64,000 nt of DNA from Glaciecola sp041380235 (GCF_041380235.1 NZ_JBGIYY010000009.1:122823-186822); one strand, 5' to 3'; positions 52,784 to 62,461 are shown, counted from the stretch's first letter. Notes: generated from the letters alone by a model not told the origin. Numbers and translations are program-made.

Positions 52784-52823
52784 AAAAACGCCGGCAAGTG
52801 CTTTACTATTTGTCGGCGTTTTT
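52784..52823 (+). terminator. Rho-independent terminator after fpr
   Basis: AAAAACGCCGGCAA and TTGTCGGCGTTTTT form a stem with one G-U pair and a 12-nt loop, followed by T residues. It lies between convergent fpr and the TonB receptor gene and may serve both. Confidence 0.85.
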
Positions 52824-52920
52824 AATTAAAGCGCATAAGTACTTGTCAAAGTACTTTTCAAACTAAGTAAACTGAGCGCTGTTTCTTACCCGTAGTTCAG
52901 CTTAAGTAAATATACCTTAC

Positions 52921-55065
52921 CTAAAACTGATAAGACACACTCAAGCGGGCGTTAACCGGCTCACCTATGCTGATATTGTTATCGTTATGTGCGGCAGGAA
53001 AGTAAGCTTCATCTAGCAAGTTCTCAACATTTAACTGCACCTGCAGATCTTCTGACACATTGTAGTAAACCGCAGCATCTATCCGCGTAAAGTCAGGTAA
53101 TTCAACATTATTACTCAATGAAGCAAACTGCGCTGATTGATAAATCACGCCTAAGCCAAAGGCCCACGCTTCGTTCAGCTCATAGCGGTTCCATACCGTA
53201 AACATATTTTCAGGTACCTGCGACAGCGTGCGGTTACCTATGTCGTTCGCTGCGGTCACGCGGCCGGTTTCTTCTGCGTCGATGTTGCTGTAACCGGCAC
53301 TGATTTCCCATGCGTCGTTAATATAGCCGACTAACTGAATTTCAAAACCGCTGGTTTGAGTACCTGTGATAAGCAGATTTTCAGGGTTGCTAGGGTCGGT
53401 GACCGTGCCGTTTTCGCGAGTGACTTCAAACCACGCAGTAGTAAAACTCAAGGTATCAGTAATATTGTATTTCAAGCCGATTTCGCGGTTTTCAAACTCC
53501 TCTGGAGCAAGCGCTTGAGAGTTGATTGAAAGGGATAAAAACTGATCGCCGGAGCGCGGTAAAAATGAGCGGCTCAAACTCACATAAAATGAAATATCAT
53601 CATTCGGTTTGTAGATAGCGCCTAGTCTTGGTGATACCTCGCTGTCTGCCCGACCTAAGCTGCCATCGTTCCCGTCCGTTGGCCCATTACTGGCTTCTAT
53701 TTGGTCAAATACGTCGATGTCAAAACGATCGTAACGCAGTCCTACTACTACAATAAAGTGGTCATTTAGCTTGATTTCATCTTGTAAAAATATCGAGCTA
53801 AAATTGACGTCTGACGAGCGGTCTCTGACAAAGTCCGTGAAACCAACTGAAGGAATGATGAGTGGGTCGGTAAACGCGAAGCTTATCTGGTCATCGTTAC
53901 TCGCCGCAAACAGAGTATCACGACGACTATTTGCGGTGTCTTGGTTGCCATATTCTGCGCCTAATAACACTGTATGCTCAAAGCTACCGGTCATGAACTG
54001 CCCAACTGCGTTAAATTGCACAATCAAGTTTTCGCGTGCGGTAGCGTCTATGTAACCATCTAGAGTAACTGTATTGGCGTCTTCATCAAAAGCTGTCGGA
54101 TACAGATTTTGATAAAGTTTGTCGTAATCAGCATATTGTAACGTGCTATTAATCGACCAATTTTCAGAGAGTTGATGGTCAAACTTGGCTCTAAAAACGT
54201 GAGCTTGCAAGGTCGTAAAGTTGAGGTCTTTGTCGCCAAAAAAGGTGTCTTCTACGCCGGCTAGCGGTCGACCATTTAAGCTGGGCACACCCCTGTCAAC
54301 TACACGGTCATCATCGATGTATTCATAAGAAAGTACTAATTGAGTGACATCGCTTATGTTGTTGGTATAGGTAGGGTTAAATGCATAGCGAGTGCCGTCA
54401 AACTCATCTCTGTGGTTATCGAGGTGTTCATAGAAACCGTTAATGCGAATGGCTTGGTCGTCGCTTAGTTGGCCGTTATGGTCAATTGCCATCATCGTAT
54501 TTGAAAAACTATCGATGTTGGCGTTTAAACGCGTGAACTGCTCATTCGGATTAGCGGTTTTGGTGACTCGATTGACAATGCCGCCGCCGCCGCCTCGACC
54601 AAAGAGCAGGGCATTCGCGCCGCGTAAAATCTCAACGCGGTCTAGATTATAAAGTGGGCGAAAATACTGAACGTCATCGCGTAAACCGTCGATGAAAAAA
54701 TCGGCAGTGGTATTTTGACCACGGATGGTCATCTGGTCTCTATGTCCTTCGCCCTGACCAATTGAGGCGCCTGGTGTGTATTGTAAGACATCAGCAATAG
54801 ATACAAATCCTTGTGCTTGAATTTGCTCGCTAGAGATAACTGACAAAGACTGCGGAACATTTACCAACAGGGTAGGAGTTTTCACTGCATCTGCATTTTG
54901 TTGTCCAAAGTAGGCACCGCGCACGGTAATGCGCTCAATCTCAGAAGCAGAATCTGGCGCCTGCATGATGGGAGGTGTTGAATCATTCGCCAATACTTCA
55001 GATGTGCAGAAGGCAAGGGCGACAGCCGCGCTAATAAGCGTGACTTGCGTGAGGTGTTTAAACAT
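52921..55065 (-). CDS. TonB-dependent siderophore receptor (catecholate/Fiu-like)
   Basis: 714 residues. The signal peptide ends SEVLA. The plug domain (about 45-170) includes NVPQSLSVISSEQIQAQG, VLQYTPGASIGQGEGHRDQM, IRGQNTTADFFIDGLRDDV, and GANALLFGRGGGGGIVNRVTK. The 22-strand barrel follows with ENREIGLKYNITDTLSFTTA and ends LSVSYQF, with terminal aromatic residue. The family imports ferric siderophores through TonB. A perfect 9-bp dyad with a Fur-like centre lies 46 bp upstream, so iron control is likely. Confidence 0.92.
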   Translation of the reverse strand: MFKHLTQVTLISAAVALAFCTSEVLANDSTPPIMQAPDSASEIERITVRGAYFGQQNADAVKTPTLLVNVPQSLSVISSEQIQAQGFVSIADVLQYTPGASIGQGEGHRDQMTIRGQNTTADFFIDGLRDDVQYFRPLYNLDRVEILRGANALLFGRGGGGGIVNRVTKTANPNEQFTRLNANIDSFSNTMMAIDHNGQLSDDQAIRINGFYEHLDNHRDEFDGTRYAFNPTYTNNISDVTQLVLSYEYIDDDRVVDRGVPSLNGRPLAGVEDTFFGDKDLNFTTLQAHVFRAKFDHQLSENWSINSTLQYADYDKLYQNLYPTAFDEDANTVTLDGYIDATARENLIVQFNAVGQFMTGSFEHTVLLGAEYGNQDTANSRRDTLFAASNDDQISFAFTDPLIIPSVGFTDFVRDRSSDVNFSSIFLQDEIKLNDHFIVVVGLRYDRFDIDVFDQIEASNGPTDGNDGSLGRADSEVSPRLGAIYKPNDDISFYVSLSRSFLPRSGDQFLSLSINSQALAPEEFENREIGLKYNITDTLSFTTAWFEVTRENGTVTDPSNPENLLITGTQTSGFEIQLVGYINDAWEISAGYSNIDAEETGRVTAANDIGNRTLSQVPENMFTVWNRYELNEAWAFGLGVIYQSAQFASLSNNVELPDFTRIDAAVYYNVSEDLQVQLNVENLLDEAYFPAAHNDNNISIGEPVNARLSVSYQF

Positions 55066-55110
55066 GAAAAGTTAACTTGTCTTGGAATTTGTGGCGCAAG
55101 TCTATTGCTT

Positions 55111-55139
55111 ATGCAAATGAGAGTCAATCGCATTTGCAT
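55111..55139 (-). promoter_or_regulatory. Fur-like operator upstream of siderophore receptor
   Basis: Arms ATGCAAATG (55111-55119) and CATTTGCAT (55131-55139) flank AGAGTCAATCG. The core TGAGAGT-C-AATCGCA partly fits the Fur 7-1-7 form (TGATAAT-C-ATTATCA). Iron repression of the receptor is the expected role; the match is imperfect. Confidence 0.5.
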
Positions 55140-55294
55140 TTAAAGCTATAAACAGTAGACCAAAGTGGTAAGCAATCATGACACTCGTGCAAATAAGAAA
55201 CAAAATGCTGGGAATATTGTTTTAAGTGGTTTTATTTCGCCTGAGTCATTACCATAAGGAATGTTAGCGAGTTGGACTAAGTAGAGGGTTGTCA

Positions 55295-56071
55295 ATGACG
55301 ATGCAGGAGTCTATGCAAAAAACTACACAAAAAACTACACAAAAAACCACGCAAAAAACAGTGCTGGTCACAGGCGGGAGTTCAGGCATTGGCTTGGCCA
55401 TTGTGAAGCGATTTGTAAGCAGTGGGTGTCGCGTATTTAACTTAGATATTCAAAACAGCGAACAAGGCATATTTGTGCGCTGTGATATGACTGATCACCA
55501 TGCGGTAAGCACCTGTATTGCCGATATTGCGTCACAACAGGGCATTGATGTTCTAATATGTAACGCCGGTAAACACCTTTCGGCCAATATCGAAGATACT
55601 GATGAGGCCACGCTATTAGCCATGTTTAACTTAAATGTGAAAGGCGCTTATTCTGCAACAAAAGCCTGCTTACCGCATATGAAACAACGGGGCGGCAGCA
55701 TTATTTATATTGCCTCTGAGCAGGCTTTGGTAGCCAAATCGAATTCTTTTGCCTACAACCTTAGTAAGCATGCCTTGGCTTCAATGGCGAAAACCACCGC
55801 CATTGATTACGCCAAATATAATATTCGCGCCAATGCGGTATGCCCTGGCACCATTGAAACGCCCCTTTATCATGCTGCAATTGATCGCTACTGTGAAACA
55901 TCAGGTGCCGATAAAAACGCCGTACATGCGGAAGAAGCCAAGTTACAGCCCCTCGGCAGAATTGGACAAGCAGATGAGGTGGCCGCTATGGTGCAGTTTT
56001 TAGCTTCAGACGATGCCAGTTTTATTACCGGTAGCCTACAGGTAATAGACGGCGGTTATAGCGCGCAATGA
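55295..56071 (+). CDS. SDR-family NAD(P)-dependent dehydrogenase
   Basis: 258 residues from ATG 55295 (AGAGGG six bases upstream). The N-terminus has a four-fold QKTT repeat (MQKTTQKTTQKTTQKT), encoded by 12-bp repeats at 55313-55355, absent from normal SDRs. The Rossmann fold follows: LVTGGSSGIGLAIVKRF (TGxxxGIG), NLDIQ (Asp favouring NAD), CNAGK, then the catalytic Ser...YNLSKHA (YxxxK) and PGTIETPLYHAAI, GRIGQADEVAAMVQFL. It resembles sugar-acid dehydrogenases of fuconate-type pathways. The stop overlaps the next gene's start (ATGA). Confidence 0.85.
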   Translation: MTMQESMQKTTQKTTQKTTQKTVLVTGGSSGIGLAIVKRFVSSGCRVFNLDIQNSEQGIFVRCDMTDHHAVSTCIADIASQQGIDVLICNAGKHLSANIEDTDEATLLAMFNLNVKGAYSATKACLPHMKQRGGSIIYIASEQALVAKSNSFAYNLSKHALASMAKTTAIDYAKYNIRANAVCPGTIETPLYHAAIDRYCETSGADKNAVHAEEAKLQPLGRIGQADEVAAMVQFLASDDASFITGSLQVIDGGYSAQ

Positions 56072-57030
56072 TCACAAAAGTAATTGACCCTCACGTCCAC
56101 CTGTTCGACCTACAAGCGGGTGAGTACGGGTGGTTAAATACCTTAAGCCCTGTTCAACAGGCAAAAATTGCTCGTTCATTCATACCCACGGACATGACGC
56201 TAAACGGCGATGCTTGCTTAGTTGGCTTGGTGCATATTGAAGCGGGTTTTGATAATCATCAGCCATGGCGAGAAATCCAGAATGTAGAAGCGCTTATTAC
56301 GCAATACAATCAAAGCATGAAATTAAGCGCGCATGAGGCCTCTCAAAGCGACACATACACGCCGCTGCAGTGCCGAAGCGCGGGTTATGCAAACCTCATT
56401 TGGGAACCACAGCACTTTGCCGATGCCGTCAACAAACAGTCTGAATTTAGGTCTTGTAAAGGTATACGTCATATCCTCGATGACGATGCCCATAGCGTGC
56501 TAACAAGCGAGCATGCTGTCGCTAATCTTCAATATTTAGAACGCAATAGTTTGCTTTTTGAGTTACAAGCAGCGCTTTGCGATGAGTCAACGGCAGATCT
56601 GCTTGTCGAGGTATTGAAAAAGGTGCCTAACTTAGCCGTAGTGCTCAATCATGCGGGCTTTGCGCCACTATCGGAAATCTATGAAGACGCAAGCTCTTTG
56701 CCATCTCTCAAGCTTGCGATTTGGCAAAATAACATGTCACGGCTAGCACAGATGCCAAAGGTATCGGTAAAGTGCTCCGCATGGGAAATGATGCAGCCTG
56801 ATTATGTCAAAGCAGAGTTTCAGTTTAGGCTAAAGGCTTGTATTAAATATATTGCGAAGTGTTTTACGGATGAACGCATGATGTTTGCCAGCAATTTTCC
56901 GCTGGTGTTATTTGCGCAAGGCTACGCAGATTATTGGACGCACATGATTGAATTAGGGCGTGACTGCGAACTTGATATTAACAAAGTGTGTTTTGAAAAC
57001 GCGCAAAGAATATATCAATTTGAAGATTAG
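56068..57030 (+). CDS. Amidohydrolase 2-family lactonase-like protein
   Basis: 320 residues. Near the N-terminus, IDPHVHLFDLQAGEYGW carries the HxH metal motif of COG3618 amidohydrolases (L-fuconolactonase and rhamnonolactonase type). Later strands supply GLVHIEAGF, RSCKGIRHIL, VLNHAGFAPLSEIY and FASNFPLVLF, in the place of the usual FGSDWP. It should hydrolyse a sugar lactone to its aldonic acid. It is coupled to the SDR gene upstream (four-base overlap), consistent with oxidation of a sugar followed by lactone opening. Confidence 0.82.
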   Translation: MITKVIDPHVHLFDLQAGEYGWLNTLSPVQQAKIARSFIPTDMTLNGDACLVGLVHIEAGFDNHQPWREIQNVEALITQYNQSMKLSAHEASQSDTYTPLQCRSAGYANLIWEPQHFADAVNKQSEFRSCKGIRHILDDDAHSVLTSEHAVANLQYLERNSLLFELQAALCDESTADLLVEVLKKVPNLAVVLNHAGFAPLSEIYEDASSLPSLKLAIWQNNMSRLAQMPKVSVKCSAWEMMQPDYVKAEFQFRLKACIKYIAKCFTDERMMFASNFPLVLFAQGYADYWTHMIELGRDCELDINKVCFENAQRIYQFED

Positions 57031-57055
57031 GATTTGCAGTGAGGCCAGCATATAA

Positions 57056-57091
57056 AAAGAGGCGCTGAGAATACCTTATCAGCGCCTCTTT
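57056..57091. terminator. Bidirectional terminator between convergent sugar-acid genes
   Basis: AAAGAGGCGCTGA and TCAGCGCCTCTTT form a perfect 13-bp stem around a 10-nt loop. A-run on the left and T-run on the right allow termination in both directions. Confidence 0.85.
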
Positions 57092-57107
57092 ATATTGCTT
57101 ACTAAGT

Positions 57108-57157
57108 GTTACTTGCTATGCGTTACTTGCTATGCGTTACTTGCTATCAGTTACTTA
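57108..57157. repeat. 14-bp tandem repeat at end of the dehydratase gene
   Basis: GTTACTTGCTATGC repeats from 57108 and 57122, a third copy at 57136 ends in CA, and a partial copy (GTTACTTA) begins at 57150, covering the stop of the minus-strand gene. Probably a slipped-strand expansion of the 3' end. Confidence 0.8.
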
Positions 57158-58326
57158 ACTACAACTCGTGGTGATCGCATGACTACTTCGTCGTTTAATT
57201 CAATACCAATGCCGGGTAAGTCTGGCACTTTAAATAAACCATTTTCGGGCTGATAGTCTTGAATGCACAGCTCACGGTTCCAATGTTTAATGGCGTAGGT
57301 GTGATGCTCATGGATTAAGAAATTCGGAATTGCGGCTTCTAGCTGCAGCGCGGCTGCCGTGGCAACTGGGCCGCCACAGACGTGTGCTTGGATGCGGATA
57401 TCGTAAACGTCAGCATAGTCACAGACCTTTTTCGCTTCGGTAAAACCGCCACATAGGCCTACATCGGGTTGCAACACGTCAATGCTTTGATCTTCAAAGT
57501 AGGGGCGCACATCCCAACGATGATACAAGCGCTCACCTCCAGCAATGGGCACCTTAACGTTTTCAGCGACCTTTTTGTGAACTGCAGAATTTAAGTAATT
57601 GACAGGCTCTTCAAACATCATACAGCCAACTTCTTCGATAATTGATCCCATTTGAATAGCTGAGGCGCAGCCCATTAGGGAGTGCGCTTCAAAAATGATA
57701 TCTACTTCATCACCCACCTCTGCGCGAATTGCGCGCAAACGATCGCCAAACAGCTTCATTTGTTTAGGGGTAAACAATTTAGTGCGATCGTAGCTAGAGT
57801 CGCCGTTTTCATCATATACAATGGGGTCTACCTTTACGGCGTCATAGCCTTCGGCCATAGCTTTTGCAGCGGAGCGCGCGTAGTCAGCAGGGGTCAGCAT
57901 TTTTACGCAATCTTGGCTCCAATCAAACTGTAGCTGGCTTGCGTAAGTGCGCAAGTTGTCATTGGTTTTGCCGCCTAGTAGTTGGTATACAGGTACGTTC
58001 AAGGCTTTGCCCTTGATGTCCCATAATGCGGTATCGATAGCGCTCATCGCTGAGTATAAAACCGGCCCGCCGCCTAATCCCCAAAAACTCTCACGCAGCA
58101 TGCGTGACCAGAGTAACTCTGTTTTAAAGGGGTCAAAACCAATTAAAATGGCTTCTGCAATTTCTTTGATCATCGCCGCCGCCGCGCTGTGCCCCCAATC
58201 GTAAGCAAGGCCAGCTTCTCCAACTCCGTGTATGCCTTCGTCGGTATGAACGCGCACAAAAATTGGGTTCCAAGGGGGTCTTTCAGGGCAGTGAATGTCA
58301 AAAATTTCAACGTGGGTTATTTTCAT
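57151..58326 (-). CDS. Enolase-superfamily sugar-acid dehydratase
   Basis: 391 residues. Mandelate racemase/muconate lactonizing enzyme layout: N-terminal capping domain, then barrel with VKVDPIVYDENGD, the metal-ligand/catalytic stretch DIIFEAHSLMGCASAI, MFEEPVNYLNSA, PIAGGERLYHRWD, and IQAHVCGGPVATAAALQL, IPNFLIHEHH. The E-A-H and H-V-C-GG pattern is that of galactonate/mannonate-type dehydratases rather than racemases. It likely converts an aldonic acid to a 2-keto-3-deoxy acid. The exact substrate is unknown. It shares an operon with a class II aldolase and faces the SDR/lactonase pair. Confidence 0.82.
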   Translation of the reverse strand: MKITHVEIFDIHCPERPPWNPIFVRVHTDEGIHGVGEAGLAYDWGHSAAAAMIKEIAEAILIGFDPFKTELLWSRMLRESFWGLGGGPVLYSAMSAIDTALWDIKGKALNVPVYQLLGGKTNDNLRTYASQLQFDWSQDCVKMLTPADYARSAAKAMAEGYDAVKVDPIVYDENGDSSYDRTKLFTPKQMKLFGDRLRAIRAEVGDEVDIIFEAHSLMGCASAIQMGSIIEEVGCMMFEEPVNYLNSAVHKKVAENVKVPIAGGERLYHRWDVRPYFEDQSIDVLQPDVGLCGGFTEAKKVCDYADVYDIRIQAHVCGGPVATAAALQLEAAIPNFLIHEHHTYAIKHWNRELCIQDYQPENGLFKVPDLPGIGIELNDEVVMRSPRVVVK

Positions 58327-58358
58327 GTTTTATGTGGCTCGCTCGTCTTTAAGGAACA

Positions 58359-59129
58359 TTAAATATCAAAGTTGGGATACTGGCGTTTAACTCTTCGCAT
58401 CATCGCAGGCCAAGCTTTTTGTCCGCCGGTTTGTCCGGTATGCACAATATTTGCCTGCGCTTTTATGCCATCGATAATGCTTTGTTCGACTTTAATCAGT
58501 GTATCTGCAGCCTGCTGCATCTTTACCTGTATTTCGCAGGCTCTGAGTAAGTCGTACATGTGCATAAATGCATCACCAATGGTCAAACCCATGGTCAGTG
58601 CCCCGTGATTTCTGAGCAACATAAAATTCGCATCGCCCAAATCGGCTTGTAGTCGTTTAATTTCTTCATGAACTACCGCTAAGCCCTCGTAATGATGATA
58701 GCTCATACTGGCAAGTGCAAACGCAGAATACTGACTGTATGGCTGCAAGCCGCCTTCACAGCTCGCCACTGCAATGGCATCGGGGTGATGCAAGTGAATG
58801 GCACACTGCTCTTCGTGTCGGGCTATGTGCACGGCACTATGAATAGTGAACCCCGCAGGATTGATATCAAAAGGGCAGTCGGGCTGGATAATGTTGCCGT
58901 GAATATCGATTTTTACCAAGTTGGATGCCGTGATTTCTTCAAAGGCCAGCCCAAAGGCATTAATTAAAAGGTCTTCTGTACCCGGAATACGGGCTGAAAT
59001 GTGTGTATGAATCAAATCATCCCAGCCGTGCATAACTAGCAAGCGGTAGGCGGCTGCAAGTTCAACGCGGGTATGCCATTCGGCATCAGACACAGAATTC
59101 TTCAAATTTAAAATGGGGATATCGTACAT
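58359..59129 (-). CDS. Class II aldolase/adducin-family protein
   Basis: 256 residues from ATG 59129; a GTG at 59147 would add six. Zinc motif elements of the family: DLIHTHISARIPGTEDL, INAFGLAFEEIT, CAIHLHHPDAIAVAS (HxH), and MLLRNHGALTMG (the third His). Members include fuculose-phosphate aldolase and other sugar aldolases; some act without phosphate. It probably handles a keto-acid or sugar in the same route as the neighbouring dehydratase, 32 bp downstream. Confidence 0.85.
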   Translation of the reverse strand: MYDIPILNLKNSVSDAEWHTRVELAAAYRLLVMHGWDDLIHTHISARIPGTEDLLINAFGLAFEEITASNLVKIDIHGNIIQPDCPFDINPAGFTIHSAVHIARHEEQCAIHLHHPDAIAVASCEGGLQPYSQYSAFALASMSYHHYEGLAVVHEEIKRLQADLGDANFMLLRNHGALTMGLTIGDAFMHMYDLLRACEIQVKMQQAADTLIKVEQSIIDGIKAQANIVHTGQTGGQKAWPAMMRRVKRQYPNFDI

Positions 59130-59289
59130 ATTTGCCTGAAGTCTCACTCTAAGTTGCTGTTAATCATATCAGCTTTTGTTGGTTTATCGAGAGATTCTAA
59201 CGCGATAAGCTATGCATAAATATTCTCGCTTGGCAGCGCTGTCAGCATTTCAAATTTCCAACGTTAACTAAAATTTTCATGCACGGTAT

Positions 59290-60282
59290 CTATTCACACA
59301 GCTTAAAAACTTGTTGCCATAGCTCTATGTGTTGCTGCATGGTTTGCTTGTATTGCTGTGCCGAGTTCAGATACTGTCGTTTAATGTAGTCTGCCCAATC
59401 AGTGGGTATATGCGGGTGATTGGCAAGCGTTTCAAAACTCGGGTTGAGCTGATACTGATAGTGATTTAGCTGACTGGCGAGCGGCTGAATGTTATCTGCA
59501 AAAAACAGCGTGAAAATGTTGCGCATGATCTTAAGTTCTTCTTTTTTAGCACTGCTACACGCGTTTTGGTTATTTTGAATGTATGTTTCAAGCAGTTGAG
59601 ACATCGGCGGCAAAGACTCGCTGAGTAAGGCTTGTGTCCGCCACATTTTGGCGGGTAAGCGAGCGTTGCTTAAATCGCGTAAATGCAACTCTAGTTGACC
59701 ACTATCAATGGTTTGCGCATTCAATACATTGATTAAAAACACCAAAGCAAGCTTGCTTGGCTGCAAGCCGTCATTACTTGCGCCCGATATGTATCCTCCA
59801 GAGGCGGTAAAAGCCAGATACGATTCGTCTGATTGCGTCATCATATTTGACCACACCAAGGGTAGGTTAGTTTGTTTTTGTTCAATCCAGCCTTGCAGTT
59901 GTTCTTGCATAGGGTCGTCTACAGGCAACTGCTGCATGCAACTTTTTAACGTGCTCAATAAACGCTGCTCATAAATAAAGCGCGTAGAGGGTAGCTGTGT
60001 TTTGCCTAATGCGGTGTTTCGCTCTGCAATAAATTGACTCAGTGGGCAGTCATCAATGGCATAGAATTCTCGCAGTGCGATTTGCAGTTCCGGGACATCG
60101 ATTGCCAAACTGTTTTTAATTGGTGCATTTAGACTGGCATCGCTATCATAGGCTGATACGCTAATTTGCGTGAAGCTTTCGAGGCGTTCAGCCAAGTTAT
60201 CTAAATCAGATTTTACTTTGTCGTTTTGTGAGCAAGCGCTTAGCACAAAGCAAAAACTTAGCGTAATAATACGAATGAGCAT
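59290..60282 (-). CDS. DUF3080 family lipoprotein
   Basis: 330 residues. A signal peptide with lipobox (LSFCFVLSAC-S) predicts lipid anchoring. The rest is helical: LDNLAERLESFTQI, CPLSQFIAERNTALGKTQLP, ERLLSTLKSCMQQLP. This is the DUF3080 family of Alteromonadales and Vibrionales, of unknown function. It has a separate transcript, divergent from thrS. Confidence 0.85.
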   Translation of the reverse strand: MLIRIITLSFCFVLSACSQNDKVKSDLDNLAERLESFTQISVSAYDSDASLNAPIKNSLAIDVPELQIALREFYAIDDCPLSQFIAERNTALGKTQLPSTRFIYEQRLLSTLKSCMQQLPVDDPMQEQLQGWIEQKQTNLPLVWSNMMTQSDESYLAFTASGGYISGASNDGLQPSKLALVFLINVLNAQTIDSGQLELHLRDLSNARLPAKMWRTQALLSESLPPMSQLLETYIQNNQNACSSAKKEELKIMRNIFTLFFADNIQPLASQLNHYQYQLNPSFETLANHPHIPTDWADYIKRQYLNSAQQYKQTMQQHIELWQQVFKLCE

Positions 60283-60525
60283 GGTTAGAATTTAGCCTCA
60301 AAAGTGTTTAAATTGGGTGTTTATGACAAAATTACTTACAAAGTCATCAAAGTTATGCGAATAAGCCCGATTAATCAGCTTAACACAGCGGTTTTACATT
60401 GCATGTGGCAGTGCCATGTCGTTATAATTCAGCGCGTTATTACTCGTACGCATATATCTACGCAAATTATCCAAAAAAATATCAAGTGGCGCTTGGTTTG
60501 TGTCACCACTGAATAAAGGAACACC

Positions 60526-62442
60526 ATGCCTATAATTACACTTCCTGACGGTAGTCAGCGCGCATTCGACAATCCTGTTAGCATTTTAGATGTTGCCAAC
60601 GACATTGGCCCCGGTCTAGCGAAAGCCACAATCGCCGGCAAAATAAACGGTGAATTAGCCGACGCCGTCGACATGATTAATGAAGATGCCAGTTTACAAA
60701 TTATTACCGTAAGAGATGATGAAGGCTTGGAAATTATTCGCCACAGCTGTGCGCATTTAATTGGTCATGCGATTAAGCAACTTTATCCAGACGTCAAGAT
60801 GGCCATCGGCCCAACCATTGATAATGGCTTTTATTATGACGTAGATCTCGAAGAGCCGCTCAACGACGAAGCGCTCGTAAAAATTGAAAAACGCATGTTA
60901 GAGCTAGCCAAAACCAGCTACGACGTCGTAAAAAAGACCGTAACTTGGCAACAGGCTCGCGATACCTTTGAACAGCGCGGTGAGTCATACAAAATCGAAA
61001 TACTAGACGAAAATATCGCCAAAGACGACAAACCCGGCCTCTATCACCACGAAGAATATGTGGATATGTGCAGAGGCCCACATGTTCCAAATATGCGTTT
61101 TTGCCAGCACTTCAAACTAATGAAAGTGGCCGGGGCTTACTGGCGTGGAAGTTCTGATAATAAAATGTTGCAGCGCATCTACGGCACTGCGTGGGGCGAT
61201 AAAAAGCAGTTGAAAGCCTACTTAAATCGCCTAGAAGAAGCCGAGAAACGTGATCATCGTAAAATTGGTAAAACCCTCAATTTGTTTCATTGGCAAGAAG
61301 AAGCACCGGGCATGGTGTTTTGGCATAACGACGGTTGGACGATATACACCGAATTAGAACAGTTTATACGCACTAAACTTCACGCCTACGACTACGACGA
61401 AGTAAAAGGCCCGCTAATGATGGATCGCACTTTGTGGGAGAAGTCTGGGCATTGGGATAAATACGGTGACAACATGTTTACCACCGTGTCTGAAAAGCGC
61501 GAGTATGCGATTAAACCAATGAACTGCCCGGGTCACGTACAAATATTTAACCAAGGCCTAAAGTCTTATCGTGACTTACCTTTGAAAATGGCTGAGTTTG
61601 GTTGTTGCCATCGTAACGAACCTTCCGGTGCACTGCATGGACTGATGCGGGTGCGAGGCTTTACGCAAGACGACGCTCATATATTTTGTACCGAAGAGCA
61701 GATACTCGATGAGGTCAGCGACTGCATTAAGATGGTGTACGACACCTATGCCACTTTTGGTTTTGAAAAGATCGCCGTGAAGTTATCTACGCGCCCAGAA
61801 AAACGCGTTGGCTCTGACGAAATTTGGGATAAATCTGAAAAAGCACTCGCCGATGCCTTAAAAGCAGGCGATATCGAATTTGACTATTTACCGGGTGAGG
61901 GCGCGTTTTATGGTCCTAAAATAGAATTCACCTTACATGATTGTTTAGATCGAGCCTGGCAGTGCGGCACTGTGCAGCTCGACTTTTCAATGCCGGGTCG
62001 TTTAGGTTCTACCTATGTGGCAGAAGATGGCGAACGACGTGTGCCGGTGATGATCCATCGGGCCATTTTAGGTTCGTTAGAACGTTTTATCGGAATACTA
62101 ACCGAAGAGTATGCAGGGGCATTTCCAACTTGGCTTGCGCCCATGCAGGTAGTGGTCGCTAATATAACCGACAGTCAGGCCGATTATGTAGCCTCAGTAG
62201 TGAGGCAGTTAAAAGCGGCCGGCGTGCGCGTGAAACAAGACGTACGTAACGAAAAAATCGGTTTTAAAATTCGCGAGCACACTATGAAAAAAGTACCTTA
62301 CCTATTAGTAGTAGGAGATAAAGAAAAAGAGTCGGATCAAGTGGCCGTTCGCACCCGAAAAGGTGTCGATTTAGGCGTTATGAGTATCGATGGTTTTACA
62401 CAACATATACTCGCTGATATTAAATCTAAAAAAATTCAATAG
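60526..62442 (+). CDS. thrS: Threonine-tRNA ligase
   Basis: 638 residues (E. coli 642). RBS AAAGGAACACC precedes ATG. Domains: TGS (1-60), the editing domain with HSCAHLIGHAI (HxxxH) and VDMCRGPHVPN (catalytic Cys and His), class II core with motif 2 RNEPSGALHGLMRVRGFTQD, zinc residues (C-x-H-x-H pattern starting MNCPGH), motif 3 HRAILGSLERFIGIL, and the C-terminal anticodon-binding domain. Attaches Thr to tRNA-Thr and clears mischarged Ser. It heads the thrS-infC-rpmI-rplT cluster, a gammaproteobacterial standard. Confidence 0.97.
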   Translation: MPIITLPDGSQRAFDNPVSILDVANDIGPGLAKATIAGKINGELADAVDMINEDASLQIITVRDDEGLEIIRHSCAHLIGHAIKQLYPDVKMAIGPTIDNGFYYDVDLEEPLNDEALVKIEKRMLELAKTSYDVVKKTVTWQQARDTFEQRGESYKIEILDENIAKDDKPGLYHHEEYVDMCRGPHVPNMRFCQHFKLMKVAGAYWRGSSDNKMLQRIYGTAWGDKKQLKAYLNRLEEAEKRDHRKIGKTLNLFHWQEEAPGMVFWHNDGWTIYTELEQFIRTKLHAYDYDEVKGPLMMDRTLWEKSGHWDKYGDNMFTTVSEKREYAIKPMNCPGHVQIFNQGLKSYRDLPLKMAEFGCCHRNEPSGALHGLMRVRGFTQDDAHIFCTEEQILDEVSDCIKMVYDTYATFGFEKIAVKLSTRPEKRVGSDEIWDKSEKALADALKAGDIEFDYLPGEGAFYGPKIEFTLHDCLDRAWQCGTVQLDFSMPGRLGSTYVAEDGERRVPVMIHRAILGSLERFIGILTEEYAGAFPTWLAPMQVVVANITDSQADYVASVVRQLKAAGVRVKQDVRNEKIGFKIREHTMKKVPYLLVVGDKEKESDQVAVRTRKGVDLGVMSIDGFTQHILADIKSKKIQ

Positions 62443-62461
62443 CACTACGTTAAAGAATAGG

